Origin: Lodderomyces elongisporus
Lineage: Eukaryota; Ascomycota; Pichiomycetes; Serinales; Debaryomycetaceae
DNA length: 64,000 nucleotides
NCBI RefSeq assembly: GCF_030384665.1
Contig: NC_083673.1
Coordinates: forward strand, 310,001 to 374,000
Direction: 5' to 3'
Shown here piece after piece: positions 51,094 to 62,084 of this stretch; within the stretch, counting starts at the first letter, position 1; the number at the start of each line of letters is the position of its first letter. Below the pieces are notes generated by a model. It searched no databases, was not told the DNA's origin, and worked only from the letters and a program-made list of their open reading frames with translations. Made by a program: the position numbers and the translations under genes.

Positions 51094-52463
51094 ACTGATC
51101 ATTTTCTATTCTTTTTTCGACTTTGTTCTCCATGGTGCTGCCACTAGCTTTTAAAGGATTGAAAATACTAAAGACCATGATTTACACCATCTTCCTCAAA
51201 CTCATAGTTAACACAATTGGTCTTTTTTAATTTATTTTGTTTTCTTTGACCATCCTTCAATTGTTGATTTTCAAATGTCTTTAGCATGTAAATTAACCAG
51301 GTGATTTTCAATGTCTAAATTTATGAATATCATTGGTCATACATGTGTCAATGTCCATACTAAAAATTGATTAAATTAAAAAGAATTGAAAAAAAGGGAA
51401 AAATAACTAAAGTAAGCGATGATTGCATACTTTACCTTTAGTCTTTGGAAATATCAATGTATGATTCAGTCGGGGAGAATAGAAAAGGAGAAGGCTCTAG
51501 AACAAACTATGATTGTAGACCACTAAGGACTCCTTTTTTTTTCTTTGTTTTGTTTTGGCATCTTTTCATCTCGACTTCCCTTGTACCCAAATTCAAGAGC
51601 ACAAAACTTTAGCACTACAAATCCCCACAAATCACACATATCACTTCTGCCACCGCGCATATCACGCCATATACCGCTCAAGCAAGGAAATGAAAAATGC
51701 AAAAATGCAAAAAAAAAGAAAAAGAAAAAGAAGAAGAGCATTATTAGTAGACGCTTTTCTTTTCTTTTCTTTCTTTCAATATATTTTCTAAGCTAAACAA
51801 GCAATTGTTGAAGAAAATAAAGTCTACATTGGACTGCAATATTATACTTATTTGCCATCTATCCTTATTTACACTTGACTTGTGCTCTTCCTTTAAACCA
51901 ATTTAGGTACTTTATCTCCTTTTTTAAAGAAAAAAAAATACCAGAAATAAGACCAAAAAAAGACCAAAAGAAAACCAATCATCAAAAAAGAAATGACTGT
52001 GGTATATTGAATAAGAGGGAAGGAAAGGGAAAGAGGGGGTATTGCATGATGAAAGTTGTTGAGAATAAAGGAGAAGGAAAAAGAGAGAGAGTAAGAGAGA
52101 GATTATATGTACGGGTATTAAGGAAGGGAGGCAGATGTATGCACATGCATGATCTTGCATACTCTCCCAAGATATTTTCAACACGGAATGACACGTTAGG
52201 GATAAACTCAAAGTTAGGGAAGAAGAAAAAAACAAAAAGAGAGATAAAAACAGTCCAATCTTTGTACTAAACAATCCGGAAAGAAAGAACCAAAGAATAA
52301 AAGAGAAGAAGAGGTCAAGGAGGCTGGTAAAACAGGGAGGAATAGGAGTTGCTCGGAAGAAAAACTCGTCAAAGCAAACATATTAAAAAAGCAAAATTAA
52401 TCTATATCGGCTTTGTATAAAAGAGTAAGAAAATAGTGTTCCTTCTTGACCCGCCTCTTGATT

Positions 52464-52573
52464 GTATGTCTCCCTTCCTTTCTCCTCCTTTCTCCTCCTT
52501 TTTCTCCCCCTTTTCCTCTTCCTTTTTCCTCCCAGAAGTTTCCTAACCATCGAATGATTTCAATCCTTAAAAG
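52464..52573 (+). other. Possible leader intron removing the first ATG of the dehydrogenase
   Basis: GTATGT (52464-52469), the yeast 5' splice consensus, is followed by a pyrimidine tract, a TCCTAAC branch-like site (52541-52547) and the first downstream AG at 52572-52573. The 110-nt interval contains the first ATG (52554) but not the second (52659). Not proven. Confidence 0.35.
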
Positions 52574-53669
52574 ATTCGTTGCAAAACCTATATCAATAGC
52601 TTCAATTGCTCAAAAAAAAACATTTACTACTTCATCTATAACGAGAAATACTTGCAAAATGTCAATTCCAACTACCCAATATGGTTTTGTTTACAATAAG
52701 TCGTCTGGCTTAACATTGAACAAGAGTATACCTGTTGCGTCGGCAGGTGTGGGTCAATTGCTTATGAAGGTTGACTCTGTTGGATTGTGCCACTCGGACC
52801 TCCATGTGATTTACGAAGGTTTGGATTGTGGTGATAACTATGTCATGGGCCATGAGATTGCCGGTACCGTGGTTGATGTTGGTCCAGAGGTTGATAGATG
52901 GAATGTTGGTGATAGAGTTGCCGCTGTGGGTCCAAATGGTTGTGGTGGTTGCAGAGCCTGTCGCGACGGAATTGAAAATGTATGTAAACACTCTTTTGGT
53001 AATTGGTATGGCTTGGGCTCAGATGGCGGATACCAACAATATTTGCTTGTGCAAAAACCACGCAATTTGGTTAAGATTCCTGACAATGTTCCTTCGGATG
53101 TAGCTGCAGCCTCGACTGACGCTGTATTGACACCATACCACGCAATCAAGATGGCTGGTGTGGGGCCAACATCAAAGGTGCTCATTGTTGGCGCGGGTGG
53201 CTTGGGCTGCAATGCCGTGCAAGTTGCCAAGGCATTTGGTGCTCATGTCACTATTTTGGACAAGAAGGAACGCGCGCGCGCTGAAGCTGTCAAGTTTGGT
53301 GCCGACGTTGCCTATGAGAGTTTACCACTGGGCACCGAGCCAGGCTCATTTGATGCTTGTTTGGATTTTGTTTCTGTGCAAGCAACTTTTGACATTTGCC
53401 AAAAGTTTTGTGCACCAAAAGGTTGCATCATCCCCGCGGGGCTCGGTGCACCAAAGTTGACGCTTGATTTGGCAGATTTGGATTTGCGCGAGATTCGTAT
53501 TTTGGGTACTTTTTGGGGAACCGCGACCGATTTGGAGGAGGTGTTTGACTTGGTTGGAAAGGGACTTGTTAAGCCCATGGTTCGTGCAGCCAAGTTGGAG
53601 GAATTGCCAGACTATATTGAAAAGTTGAGAAAGAATGAATATGAAGGTAGAATTGTCTTTAATCCATAA
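52554..53669 (+). CDS. Zinc-containing medium-chain alcohol dehydrogenase
   Basis: Predicted 371-residue NAD(P)-dependent dehydrogenase. Catalytic zinc ligands are visible at Cys79 (GLCHSD) and His100-Glu101 (GHE). The structural zinc set is GCGGCRACRDGIENVC, and the Rossmann motif is VGAGGLGCNAVQVAK. The first 35 residues (MISILKRFVAKPISIASIAQ onward) are basic, hydroxylated and free of acidic residues, typical of a mitochondrial presequence. Met36 (52659) starts the conserved domain and would give a cytosolic form. Frame upstream of 52554 is open from a TTG only. The sequence resembles AdhT-like enzymes rather than the classic fermentative yeast Adh1. Substrate unknown. Confidence 0.88.
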   Translation: MISILKRFVAKPISIASIAQKKTFTTSSITRNTCKMSIPTTQYGFVYNKSSGLTLNKSIPVASAGVGQLLMKVDSVGLCHSDLHVIYEGLDCGDNYVMGHEIAGTVVDVGPEVDRWNVGDRVAAVGPNGCGGCRACRDGIENVCKHSFGNWYGLGSDGGYQQYLLVQKPRNLVKIPDNVPSDVAAASTDAVLTPYHAIKMAGVGPTSKVLIVGAGGLGCNAVQVAKAFGAHVTILDKKERARAEAVKFGADVAYESLPLGTEPGSFDACLDFVSVQATFDICQKFCAPKGCIIPAGLGAPKLTLDLADLDLREIRILGTFWGTATDLEEVFDLVGKGLVKPMVRAAKLEELPDYIEKLRKNEYEGRIVFNP

Positions 53670-54062
53670 GTAAAAATTGATGGAGAACTGGACAAATATT
53701 TCTATATTTAAAAAAACTTTGAAATGAAAATAAAAAAGGAAAAAAGAAAAAAATAGGAAAAAGAAAAAAAGAAAAAAGAAAAGCAAGAATGGTTTATATG
53801 TATTTATGCAAATCAGTATATATGACATTACTTTGAAATATAAGAAATGAGTAACTTCTGATAATTATTGACCTTTTGCTTTTCAAAAAAAAAAAGGAAC
53901 AATAACGATTATATCGGTTTTTGCAACGTTGCAATTTATTATACTAAATAATATATAATATTAACAATCAAAAAATAAAATAAAAACAAAAAATGGAACT
54001 CACTTTATATAACGAATTGAACTAGTTAGTGTGGAAAATATTTTCCATATCTATTTGCTTGT
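53670..54062. other. Convergent 3' region, dehydrogenase and PTR2
   Basis: A-rich and AT-rich, with AAAAAG-type runs at 53735-53785. No gene or clear repeat array. Confidence 0.6.
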
Positions 54063-56021
54063 TTACCTTCCCACTTGTGCTTTCAACGATGTAATGGCCT
54101 CTACTGGGTGGTCGTCATCACCAAAGGAATTGATTGATTTAATCAATGTAAGTGGTTCTTGTTCAGTTTGACCTTCAACTTCGATTTTGTTTTCCTCGGC
54201 AAGCTTATCCAATCTCTCTCTTTCAGCTTCCTCGGCCGCCATAACCTTGTGCAAATTGAAAAATTGGAAAAATAATACAATGGCTGCGACAACTGTAGCA
54301 ATGGCAATGGCCACAAACACCCAAACCAAGTATGGATCTTTCAATGCAGGAGTGATTGCCAATGAAATAGCAGCACTGATTGCAGAACTAAATAACATCA
54401 ACGCCATAACAGTACCTTTCATTGATGGTGGTGCTCTGGTATAAGCAAGCTCGTAAATCGTTGTCATTGCAAAACATTCACCTGCAGCGGCAAGAATATA
54501 AAGAGACAGCGCTTGCCATGCAGAAATGGGGGCAGGCAGATCACAGTTTGTACTGTGGTTTCCACATGGTGATTGTTGATAAACCTTGTGTTGCAATACG
54601 GCACCAGCAACTTGTGACATGGCACAAATGATAAACCCAAAAGCAATTTTCCAAATTGGTCTAAATGGAATCTTCAACTTCCTCAATAATGGGTATACAA
54701 GACGATCAAGGATTGGGATAAGCACAATAATGGTTAATGGGTTGAAATTGTTGAACAAGTCATTTGGAACTCCATCAAGCTTCATTGCACCAATCAATGA
54801 GTTTTCAACTGAGCCCAAACCATTGTCTGCCAAGTTGAAAATAATAAAATAGGCAAAAATCTTACACGAGTCAAGCGTTTGCTTAACATCGATAACCAAT
54901 TGATCAGTCCAATTGATTGGAGTCTGCTTTTTGCTATTGTAGTATTCTCTGCCTCTTGCTCTCATATTGCTTGGTTTTGCATATTCCCAAAATGTTCCAT
55001 TAACAATACGTTTGATAAAGTTGCCGCTAAATGAAATCACCAAAATCTTGAGCATTTGGGTCATGTGGGAGCCAGCAGGTGTTTCAAACTTCAACTTGGG
55101 TTTAACAACGTAAAACACAATTGGCATAAGTAAATACAACACGAGCGGCACAAAGAATGCTAACCAAAAGCCAACAAGACGCTCACAATACGAAGTGGCA
55201 AGCATGAAAAATGCACCAATATTGATACTGAGGTAAAACATAGTGGTAATTCTTTCAAAGGAAGCATCCTTACTAATGATAACATTTTCCCCAGTTTTAA
55301 GCACCTTAACTCTGTCTCCCGATTCAGGGTACTGATCAAGCATCAAGGGCAAAAGATTTGCTTTGATGCATCCAGTTCCCAAGGCCAAGAAAATAATTGC
55401 AATAACACATACAGCCAAACCAGCTTTTCCATTCTTGATCACTGCTGGGGCCACAGAGACAATAAACAAGACATGGGCAATACCACCAAAAACAACACCC
55501 CATTGAATTACTTTCCATCTTCCAAACTTGGTATCAGCAAAATAACCACCAAATAACGGAACAACATACGCCAAGAATGTGATCAAGTTGGACAATGCAC
55601 TTGCAGCTTGAAGACCTTGGTTGAACGCACCAGGCGACATATCTTCATGGCCGGGAACATTCTGATTAACAGCTCCCCAACCATGTGGACTGTCTACTGG
55701 GACTGGTCTTTGTACCATATTCGAAATAAGCACCGTTGATCCATAGTAACTTGCTCTTTCAGCAAACTCAACAAGGAAAATAAGCATGATGGAGTATTGG
55801 ATATTACCAATAACTTTTCTCAAAGTTTGCAGTTCGGATTTAGTGGGCACTCTCAATCCTCTAGGATTGTACTCATCAACATAGGATGTACTATAGTTTC
55901 TCGGATCTTCATAGTCATAGTCCTCGTCCTCCACCAGTGTTTGTGTATTGGTAACGACATTAAGATGTTGTGCCTTTTCGTCAACTTCATCAGTCGATCT
56001 ACTCCTGCTCGAACTAGTCAT
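54063..56021 (-). CDS. PTR2: Di/tripeptide proton symporter Ptr2 (POT family)
   Basis: Predicted 652-residue plasma-membrane transporter importing di- and tripeptides with protons. A soluble N-terminus of about 80 residues precedes roughly 12 membrane segments. POT signatures are present: FVEFAERASYYG in the variant VEFAERASYYGS (first helix), FGGYFADTKFGRWKVI, and ALGTGCIKANLLPLMLDQY (fungal form of the second signature). The extended loop typical of fungal members contains CGNHSTNCDLP. The C-terminal tail is acidic. A 3.8 kb gene-free interval lies upstream, suggesting nitrogen-responsive control, but no specific site was established. Confidence 0.94.
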   Translation of the reverse strand: MTSSSRSRSTDEVDEKAQHLNVVTNTQTLVEDEDYDYEDPRNYSTSYVDEYNPRGLRVPTKSELQTLRKVIGNIQYSIMLIFLVEFAERASYYGSTVLISNMVQRPVPVDSPHGWGAVNQNVPGHEDMSPGAFNQGLQAASALSNLITFLAYVVPLFGGYFADTKFGRWKVIQWGVVFGGIAHVLFIVSVAPAVIKNGKAGLAVCVIAIIFLALGTGCIKANLLPLMLDQYPESGDRVKVLKTGENVIISKDASFERITTMFYLSINIGAFFMLATSYCERLVGFWLAFFVPLVLYLLMPIVFYVVKPKLKFETPAGSHMTQMLKILVISFSGNFIKRIVNGTFWEYAKPSNMRARGREYYNSKKQTPINWTDQLVIDVKQTLDSCKIFAYFIIFNLADNGLGSVENSLIGAMKLDGVPNDLFNNFNPLTIIVLIPILDRLVYPLLRKLKIPFRPIWKIAFGFIICAMSQVAGAVLQHKVYQQSPCGNHSTNCDLPAPISAWQALSLYILAAAGECFAMTTIYELAYTRAPPSMKGTVMALMLFSSAISAAISLAITPALKDPYLVWVFVAIAIATVVAAIVLFFQFFNLHKVMAAEEAERERLDKLAEENKIEVEGQTEQEPLTLIKSINSFGDDDHPVEAITSLKAQVGR

Positions 56022-57153
56022 CCTTTGCTGAAAAACACAAAAAAAAAAAAAATATAGAATGAAATTTACCTAAAATAAATATAAAATGATGAAGAAACTA
56101 AAGTCTAATAAAAACTTTTTTTTCAAAAATATTTTTGTATAAGCTAGTGTATCGCGATGCAAGTTATTTGTGATGAATCAAGGTTGGTGCTTCAAACTAG
56201 ACTTTAAGTAGGGAAAGCTGTTGAGGAAACAAACGAAAAGAGAAGAGAAGAAAAGAAAAGAAAAGAAATAATGTAATCATCAAAACTGTTGGAAATATCC
56301 CAACCATTATATAGTAGGGATAGGTATCTATGTAGCTTTTTTTTTTCCTTGTTTTTTTGTATTGAATTTTCAGTTACATTGTATAACGTCCCTATCAAAT
56401 TCAATCTTGTATCAGAACAATAATCGGAAAACCAATGGTTAATCAGTGGGCTGATGAGGCGTTTTGAGATTTTGGTTTATCTGTGGCTACATGTTATTGA
56501 TCAGCGGTCTCAGATGGCTCTGATAGTATCACTCACACATACCCTTACACATATATATTGTCCTTGTTGAACTGAGATCTGGACGCCTATTGTTTATTGT
56601 TTTCTATTTCTTTCATCAACATTTTCTAGTAGAAAAAATTGATAAAGTTGTAGTAGCATGTTTGAGAAAGATAGGAACCACAGTAATTTCGCAGCATTAC
56701 GTAAGCAATGTTTTTCCAGGCCCAGAAAAATGAGGAAAATTAAAAAAAAAAAATTAAAAAAAAAAATTATTTAATTTTTTTTTTTTGACTTGCTTTTTGA
56801 AAGCCAAAATTATGTTCTTTTTTTGAATTTGTCTTCTTTTTTGCTTTCCATATCATTTCACCTATTGTGTTTTGAATTTTTTATTTATTTATCTTTAAAT
56901 TGATGTTGATTGCAACATAGAACCAATTCTTGCGCACGCAAAGACACGGATCTGTCATCTATTAGGTCTTTTAACTTAATATTTGTGCATGTTGAGTTAA
57001 AATTGGAGAGGGGGGGGATATTTGACATTTAGTAAAAATGCGAAGAAGGTAGAAGAAGAACAAGAAGAACAAGAAGACGAAAAAAAAATTAAATAGATTT
57101 CGTGCCGTACATACAATAGGACAAATGAAAAGCTTCAATAATCGTGAATAAAC

Positions 57154-57183
57154 TGAAACCAACTCTTATCTAGGTTGGTTTCA
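57154..57183. repeat. Perfect 10-bp hairpin
   Basis: TGAAACCAAC (57154-57163) pairs exactly with GTTGGTTTCA (57174-57183) across a 10-nt loop. It is not followed by a T run, so a simple terminator is unlikely. Confidence 0.8.
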
Positions 57184-57406
57184 ACTTTTCAGAAATATTA
57201 AACAGTTAGTTTTCTTATCAGTTTGTTTCTCTAACTAACTATTGCCAGTTTCTTCACTTTGATCTCTTCAGCAAAGTCTCATGATTTCAGAATTATTTAG
57301 TTTTGGAATATTGTTGGAAAAATGAAAAATTAAAAAATAAAAAGAAAGGATAAAGGATAAAGGAAAAATAAGAGAACAAGAAATAGAACTAAGATGTTGA
57401 TTAATT

Positions 57407-57509
57407 CACTGGTGATGACATTTGCTTCCCTCAAGAGGTTAAAGACTATGCGCTACACAACTTTGTTATAAAAACTGTGTCAAATACTGTGGTGCTGGTG
57501 CTGATAGTG
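57407..57509 (+). ncRNA. Candidate box C/D snoRNA
   Basis: CACT (57407-57410), one base, box C GTGATGA (57412-57418), then box D CTGA (57501-57504), one base, and AGTG (57506-57509). CACT and AGTG can pair as a terminal stem with symmetric spacing. Internal C'/D' boxes are not clear and no guide match to rRNA was tested. The region upstream of box D is a GGTGCT repeat, which also forms a competing hairpin. Low confidence. Confidence 0.2.
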
Positions 57510-57530
57510 GCATCGGCATCAGCATCAGCA
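57493..57530. repeat. 13-bp GC-rich hairpin
   Basis: TGCTGGTGCTGAT (57493-57505) pairs with ATCAGCATCAGCA (57518-57530) with a single G-T wobble and a 12-nt loop. It is unusually GC-rich for its surroundings. Confidence 0.75.
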
Positions 57531-59582
57531 AGTCTCTGTGGCGTAAAACATAAAATTGGGGGGGCGGCTACGGAAAAAAGCAAAATTGAAGCTCAACTTT
57601 TTTCTTTTTTCTTTTTTCTTTTTTTTTTTTTTTCTTTTTTGGATTAAAGCACCTCTGACTTTCGGAATATTTCGGTGAAATAAGAATGAATTTCAATTTT
57701 TTTGGGTATGGGAGGGGGAGCAGGGTATTACACCAACAACAAAACAACTGGAAATTCACAAGCATTGTATTTAATCAACTGCTTCAATGCTTATCGCTTA
57801 ATTTTCAAACCAAAGACTTGTGGCAGTTTGTCCGCCTAAATTTATTTAGTTTTAATTGTTATTATAGAAACCTGTTTTCGCCTTATCGCAAATTTCCAAC
57901 TATTTTGATAATCTAGAGGTGAGGTTAATTGAATTTTTTTTTCGGGCTATGGCAAATAAGGTCGACAATACGCCGTGTGTCAAATGTTTTATCGTATTCC
58001 CCTTCCTCCCCCTCATTCTCCTCCTCCCTGTCTGTCTGTCGATCTTGCCTTTCTTTGCTTTTGTATAAGACTGACAACTTGTACTATTATATTGATAACA
58101 ACCTTTTATCGTTTTATAACTTTTATTTTTTTTTTCCGTTCATCTTCAATTAGATTTTTTGCCTATTCTCTGAGTTGCAAAAGGGATAAAGTTGGAAACA
58201 GGATGCAAATGATTGCAATTCTCATGATACTTACTCTCAGTACCATGTTATTACAAATGAACTTTATCAGCAAGAAAAAAAAATCAAAGAGGAAAATATA
58301 TATATCCACATGTTACATTAATGCTTCTTAATACGCAGGGGTGGGCTGATATAGGTCAATAATTTGCTCACAGGCAACAAGTCACCAAATTTAATCGTAT
58401 TCCAAACCCGTTAGCACTATCAGCCTCTCCTCTTGTGCCCATTGCCTTTTGCCCTTCGCTACAAACAACAAGATACTATTCTTCTTTTGGTAATATCGTG
58501 TGAATCTCATCCTACTGTTCGTGCTTATCATCCTGTTTGGAAGTTAAAATTGACTGGTTAGTTCACCCCCGCACTTGTTGGTGAATTTGTCATTGAACTC
58601 ATAATTGCCTTGACCTATAATGTGTAGTTTCTTAAAACAAAAGAAAAAAAACAAAAGAAGAGATGAATACAATTACTTGCCTCTGGTTATGTGCCTTTTT
58701 CCTTTCAATTTAAATCAACACGGCGAAATAATCAGAATTTGTCATGTCACGTGCAAAAGAGAAAAAAAATTCAAGTAGTCATCAGCAATTGCCTTTTATA
58801 TGGAAACATGTACTAGTTTGAAAGGCAAAATATAGAATTTTGCAAGGTTTGGAATATGTCTGAGCAGAATTCCCATTAGCTCAAGATACCGGCACTGTTT
58901 TCAAAAAAGAGTCTACATTTTTTTTTTCTTCGTCTTTGTTAACATGTGTGTGTAGTATGTAGATGTGGAAGTTCCGACGGAAAGAAAAAGAGGTTGCGAA
59001 AAAAAAAAGAAAATGCTCCAATAAATTTTAATAGTCTGTACTAGAAATTAATATTGTAATGAAAAAAAAAAAAAAAGAAAAGACCTATTTTTTTCTTTCT
59101 TACTAGTTTTTAGTTTGCGTCAGGCTTTAGTTAAACAAGTATGTTACAAACTATTGGGAAGTAGTTTATGTTTTTTGTCAAAAGATAATGTTATAGCACA
59201 TCCGTATCTGTCCAAAAAAAGTACACTATGAAGGTGGCTGTTAGTTCTCGCTTGATATTGTTTTGAGTTTGTGTGAGATTGCTGCAAAAAAAGAAAAGAA
59301 CAACCTCGTTTTTTTGGCACAACATGTAAGAGAAATCAATTTTGTAATTCTTTTGCATCAAAAGAATGATCCACATCAGTAGCAATAGATTAAACTTTAT
59401 TTGAGAACCATGCACACGAAGAGAATTACATCCCCCGAAGTTAAAGTGTCTTTTCATTTTCAGTATTTTGCAAATATACAACATAGATATCAAATTTATT
59501 GCTTTCTTTTTATAAGCATTGTACACTATATTGATTTTGCTTATGAACTACAACATATCACAAATCTTTTTCTGCAACAACG

Positions 59583-59606
59583 ATATATATATATATATAT
59601 ATATAT
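59583..59606. repeat. (AT)12 microsatellite
   Basis: Twelve AT dinucleotides 226 bp downstream of the acid phosphatase stop. Confidence 0.95.
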
Positions 59607-59831
59607 GAATATGAATATAAATCTCAATAGACAAATCACAATTTAGGAAAACTGGTAAACGTATAATTCTATCACTCTAACTTGAACAATTTTTTTTTTC
59701 TTATTTTTATAACTTTTTTTTTTTTGCTGCTTCAACTCACTTTGAAATAACCAAATACCCTTCATCAACTCAACTCAACTCAAGAAAAGAAAAAAAAAAG
59801 GGAAAAGAATCTTAAATCTTTGACCAACACT

Positions 59832-61223
59832 CTAGAAATCTCCGATAGGCGCATCGTAGGTTGTATTTTTGTAGTCCCAGTAAAATGTGACTTCTTGTGG
59901 AACAGAAGAATTAGTACCACATTGTTCAGTGAAATTGATATCCCCAATTCTTTCATTTATATAGTCTTCAAAATCATCCAACTTACACGAAAAGCCTGGT
60001 CCCGAAGCACACTTTTCTATAGGAAGCACAGCGTCGTTGACAATGTATCTAACATAGGAGTCGGCTCCACACTGGTACTTCTCGGTATAGATTCTTGCAC
60101 CTTGTGGCACAATAGATGAATGTACATATGGGTTTGGGAATGGGATATAGTCAGTAGGCAAGTCATTCTTTGGCTCAACCAAACCCAAGGCACTGTGGAA
60201 GATTTCCAAATCAGTGTCATGAGCAAAAGATAACCATATTTGGTTGCTGTTGGATTCATCCTTCAACAAAGTCAATGAAGCATTCAACAATGAAGATCCA
60301 ACAACCCTGGTGAAATTGTTTCCAGCACCATTTGAATAGTAGTTGCCCAAGTCGTTCGAGTATGAATATTTGATAAACTCCTCATTTGTGAACAAATCAC
60401 AGAATGGTGAAGATCCATTAACATTGATCTCATAAGCACACCATGAAAACAAGTTATTAACATCTTTACCTGTCAAGTTCAAACCTGGGTTTGGCTTGAC
60501 TAAACGCTCAGCAATGGTATCCAAGAAACTTGTGTTGAATTTTGCTACAATGTCATCATTCACCGAGTCATCATAGTTTGGACAAGCATATCTTGGGGTC
60601 AAGCTATTGACACCACTGGATTCATCTTCATCAATGATATTGAACTTGACAGTCTTGCCTTCGTTAAAACTGTCTCCCAAGAATCCTCTTGCAAAGTATC
60701 TCGAAGTAACATAACATCTACCCGAGTTGGAAGAAAAAACAGGTAAAGTTGAATTTTCCTTATATAATGAACCATATTTAGCTCTTGCAATAGTACCCTC
60801 TCTCAATGCATTTGAAGTCCCTGCAAATGTACCCTCTGAGTTTTGTGGAGTAGTCTCTTTCTCGTAAAACTGTTTATCATGGACAAAAAAAGTATAGTCA
60901 TTCAAAAACGCCAAGTCGCCTTTAAATGTTCCATTATAGTTTTGAAATTTCTTGTTAATTGCTTCAAGTTGCAGACCCAGACTCTTTGATGGATATCTTT
61001 CACCATGTCTAGAAAACAACTGAACCTGTTGGATTGTACACCCTTCAGGAATAGCAGTGTCAATTCCATAACCTTCATTAGCAATGTAAGGTGCAGCACC
61101 TCCCAAGAAGTTCAAGATATTGTACTTTTGGACCGAAGCTTGTTGTGGAGTCGCAACATCAGCATATATGTTTTGAGAAACTAGCAAGAGCCCATTATTG
61201 AGCAAATTTGAAATCGAAACCAT
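59832..61223 (-). CDS. Secreted histidine acid phosphatase (Pho5/phytase family)
   Basis: Predicted 463-residue cell-wall or secreted acid phosphatase releasing phosphate from organic esters. The catalytic RHGERYP motif occupies residues 72-78 and the proton-donor motif HD lies in SFAHDTDLE. A leader of about 21 residues ending NIYA is a plausible though fairly polar signal peptide. Many N-X-S/T sites and paired cysteines fit a heavily glycosylated exported protein. Length equals that of the Pho5 family. A TATA box and a CACGTG lie upstream, as in phosphate-regulated genes. Which paralog it represents is unknown. Confidence 0.92.
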   Translation of the reverse strand: MVSISNLLNNGLLLVSQNIYADVATPQQASVQKYNILNFLGGAAPYIANEGYGIDTAIPEGCTIQQVQLFSRHGERYPSKSLGLQLEAINKKFQNYNGTFKGDLAFLNDYTFFVHDKQFYEKETTPQNSEGTFAGTSNALREGTIARAKYGSLYKENSTLPVFSSNSGRCYVTSRYFARGFLGDSFNEGKTVKFNIIDEDESSGVNSLTPRYACPNYDDSVNDDIVAKFNTSFLDTIAERLVKPNPGLNLTGKDVNNLFSWCAYEINVNGSSPFCDLFTNEEFIKYSYSNDLGNYYSNGAGNNFTRVVGSSLLNASLTLLKDESNSNQIWLSFAHDTDLEIFHSALGLVEPKNDLPTDYIPFPNPYVHSSIVPQGARIYTEKYQCGADSYVRYIVNDAVLPIEKCASGPGFSCKLDDFEDYINERIGDINFTEQCGTNSSVPQEVTFYWDYKNTTYDAPIGDF

Positions 61224-61336
61224 TGTTTGCTTATGTAGTTACCTAAAAAAAAATAAAATATAGAATATCTTTCTTTTCCTTCATGAACAACAAACGTTAT
61301 TGTAGTCCTTGTTATAACATAGGGAATACATCACTG

Positions 61337-61344
61337 TATTTATA
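61337..61344 (-). promoter_or_regulatory. TATA box of acid phosphatase gene
   Basis: TATAAATA on the - strand, about 115 bp upstream of the ATG, a usual distance for a regulated yeast promoter. Confidence 0.55.
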
Positions 61345-61693
61345 CACTTTTAAACTCGAGGAAACCATTTGATATTGACGATGGGCAAAAAAAAAAAAAT
61401 AAGTTACAAATAACAAGGTATGAGTTTACTGATGTCAACGTGGTCAGGTTCGTATTTATTTTTGAGTAAACAGTCTAACCGAATAGGGTATCAATTTGGA
61501 TACATTTGTAAATATTTCAGGGTAAACCTTTGAATGTACGATGGTTATGTATGTATGGGCCTTTGTTTGTATTTTGTTCATATATATGTGTGAGTGTGTG
61601 TGTGTGTCTATTTGCGGAGAAATTAACATTCCCCATTGTTCCACTTAATTGCAACCGATGCGCTTAGCGAGGCCGATAAATAAAACTTTCAAC

Positions 61694-61699
61694 CACGTG
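61694..61699. promoter_or_regulatory. Pho4-like CACGTG site
   Basis: Reads ACACGTGGT on the - strand, about 470 bp upstream of the acid phosphatase ATG. CACGTGG is a high-affinity Pho4 core in yeast acid phosphatase promoters, so phosphate control is a reasonable inference. Confidence 0.5.
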
Positions 61700-62084
61700 T
61701 TTCGAAATGTCAATAATTGATGGGTTCTAAGTCCGAGCCTTTTTCAAAGAAGAAATCAATTCCTCATCTGATAGAGCATTGAAGCAGACCAAATATCAGA
61801 GTCTAAATTTCAATTTCAAGGATTCCGTTAATAGCCGTGGTTACAATAGCTGTAATGGTAATGAAAAATGGGAGGTTAGTTGTTCCACCCCTATTTTTCA
61901 TTTCTCTTCAAGATTACTACTTTCTCTCCCACTCCCCCCTCACCCACCACCTTCCCCTTGACACCTCCTTCAATCCTTCCACTCCAACAAAGAAAAAGTG
62001 AAATGATACAAAAAAGTAGTATTTTCAGGCTAAAATAGTCTATTTAGATAGCTTCAACTATATACATACACAAGTATATGTAAT

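Larger units (their letters stand above)
49737..52553. other. Divergent 2.8 kb promoter region, HEM1 and alcohol dehydrogenase
   Basis: No credible gene. Contains GAATGAGGA-type repeats (50472-50588), two CACGTG boxes 35 bp apart (51053, 51088), several purine/pyrimidine tracts and a possible leader intron for the dehydrogenase (from 52464). Confidence 0.65.
56022..59831. other. Gene-free 3.8 kb between PTR2 start and acid phosphatase stop
   Basis: No credible coding region. Notable items are a 10-bp hairpin (57154-57183), a C/D-snoRNA-like motif set (57407-57509), a 13-bp hairpin (57493-57530), a CACGTG (58748-58753) and an (AT)12 microsatellite (59583-59606). It probably carries the PTR2 promoter and possibly a small RNA gene. 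Confidence 0.65.
61224..62084. other. Upstream region of the acid phosphatase gene
   Basis: Holds a TATA element (61337-61344) and a CACGTG (61694-61699) in promoter position for the - strand phosphatase, plus a GT-rich repeat near 61588-61607. The RQC2 3' flank shares it. No gene seen. Confidence 0.65.

Noticed and set aside
57686..57916. 76-codon open frame upstream of PTR2 (Asn/Phe/Leu-rich)
   Set aside because: Less repetitive than others, but has no recognisable motif and lies in AT-rich DNA. Not enough to call a gene.
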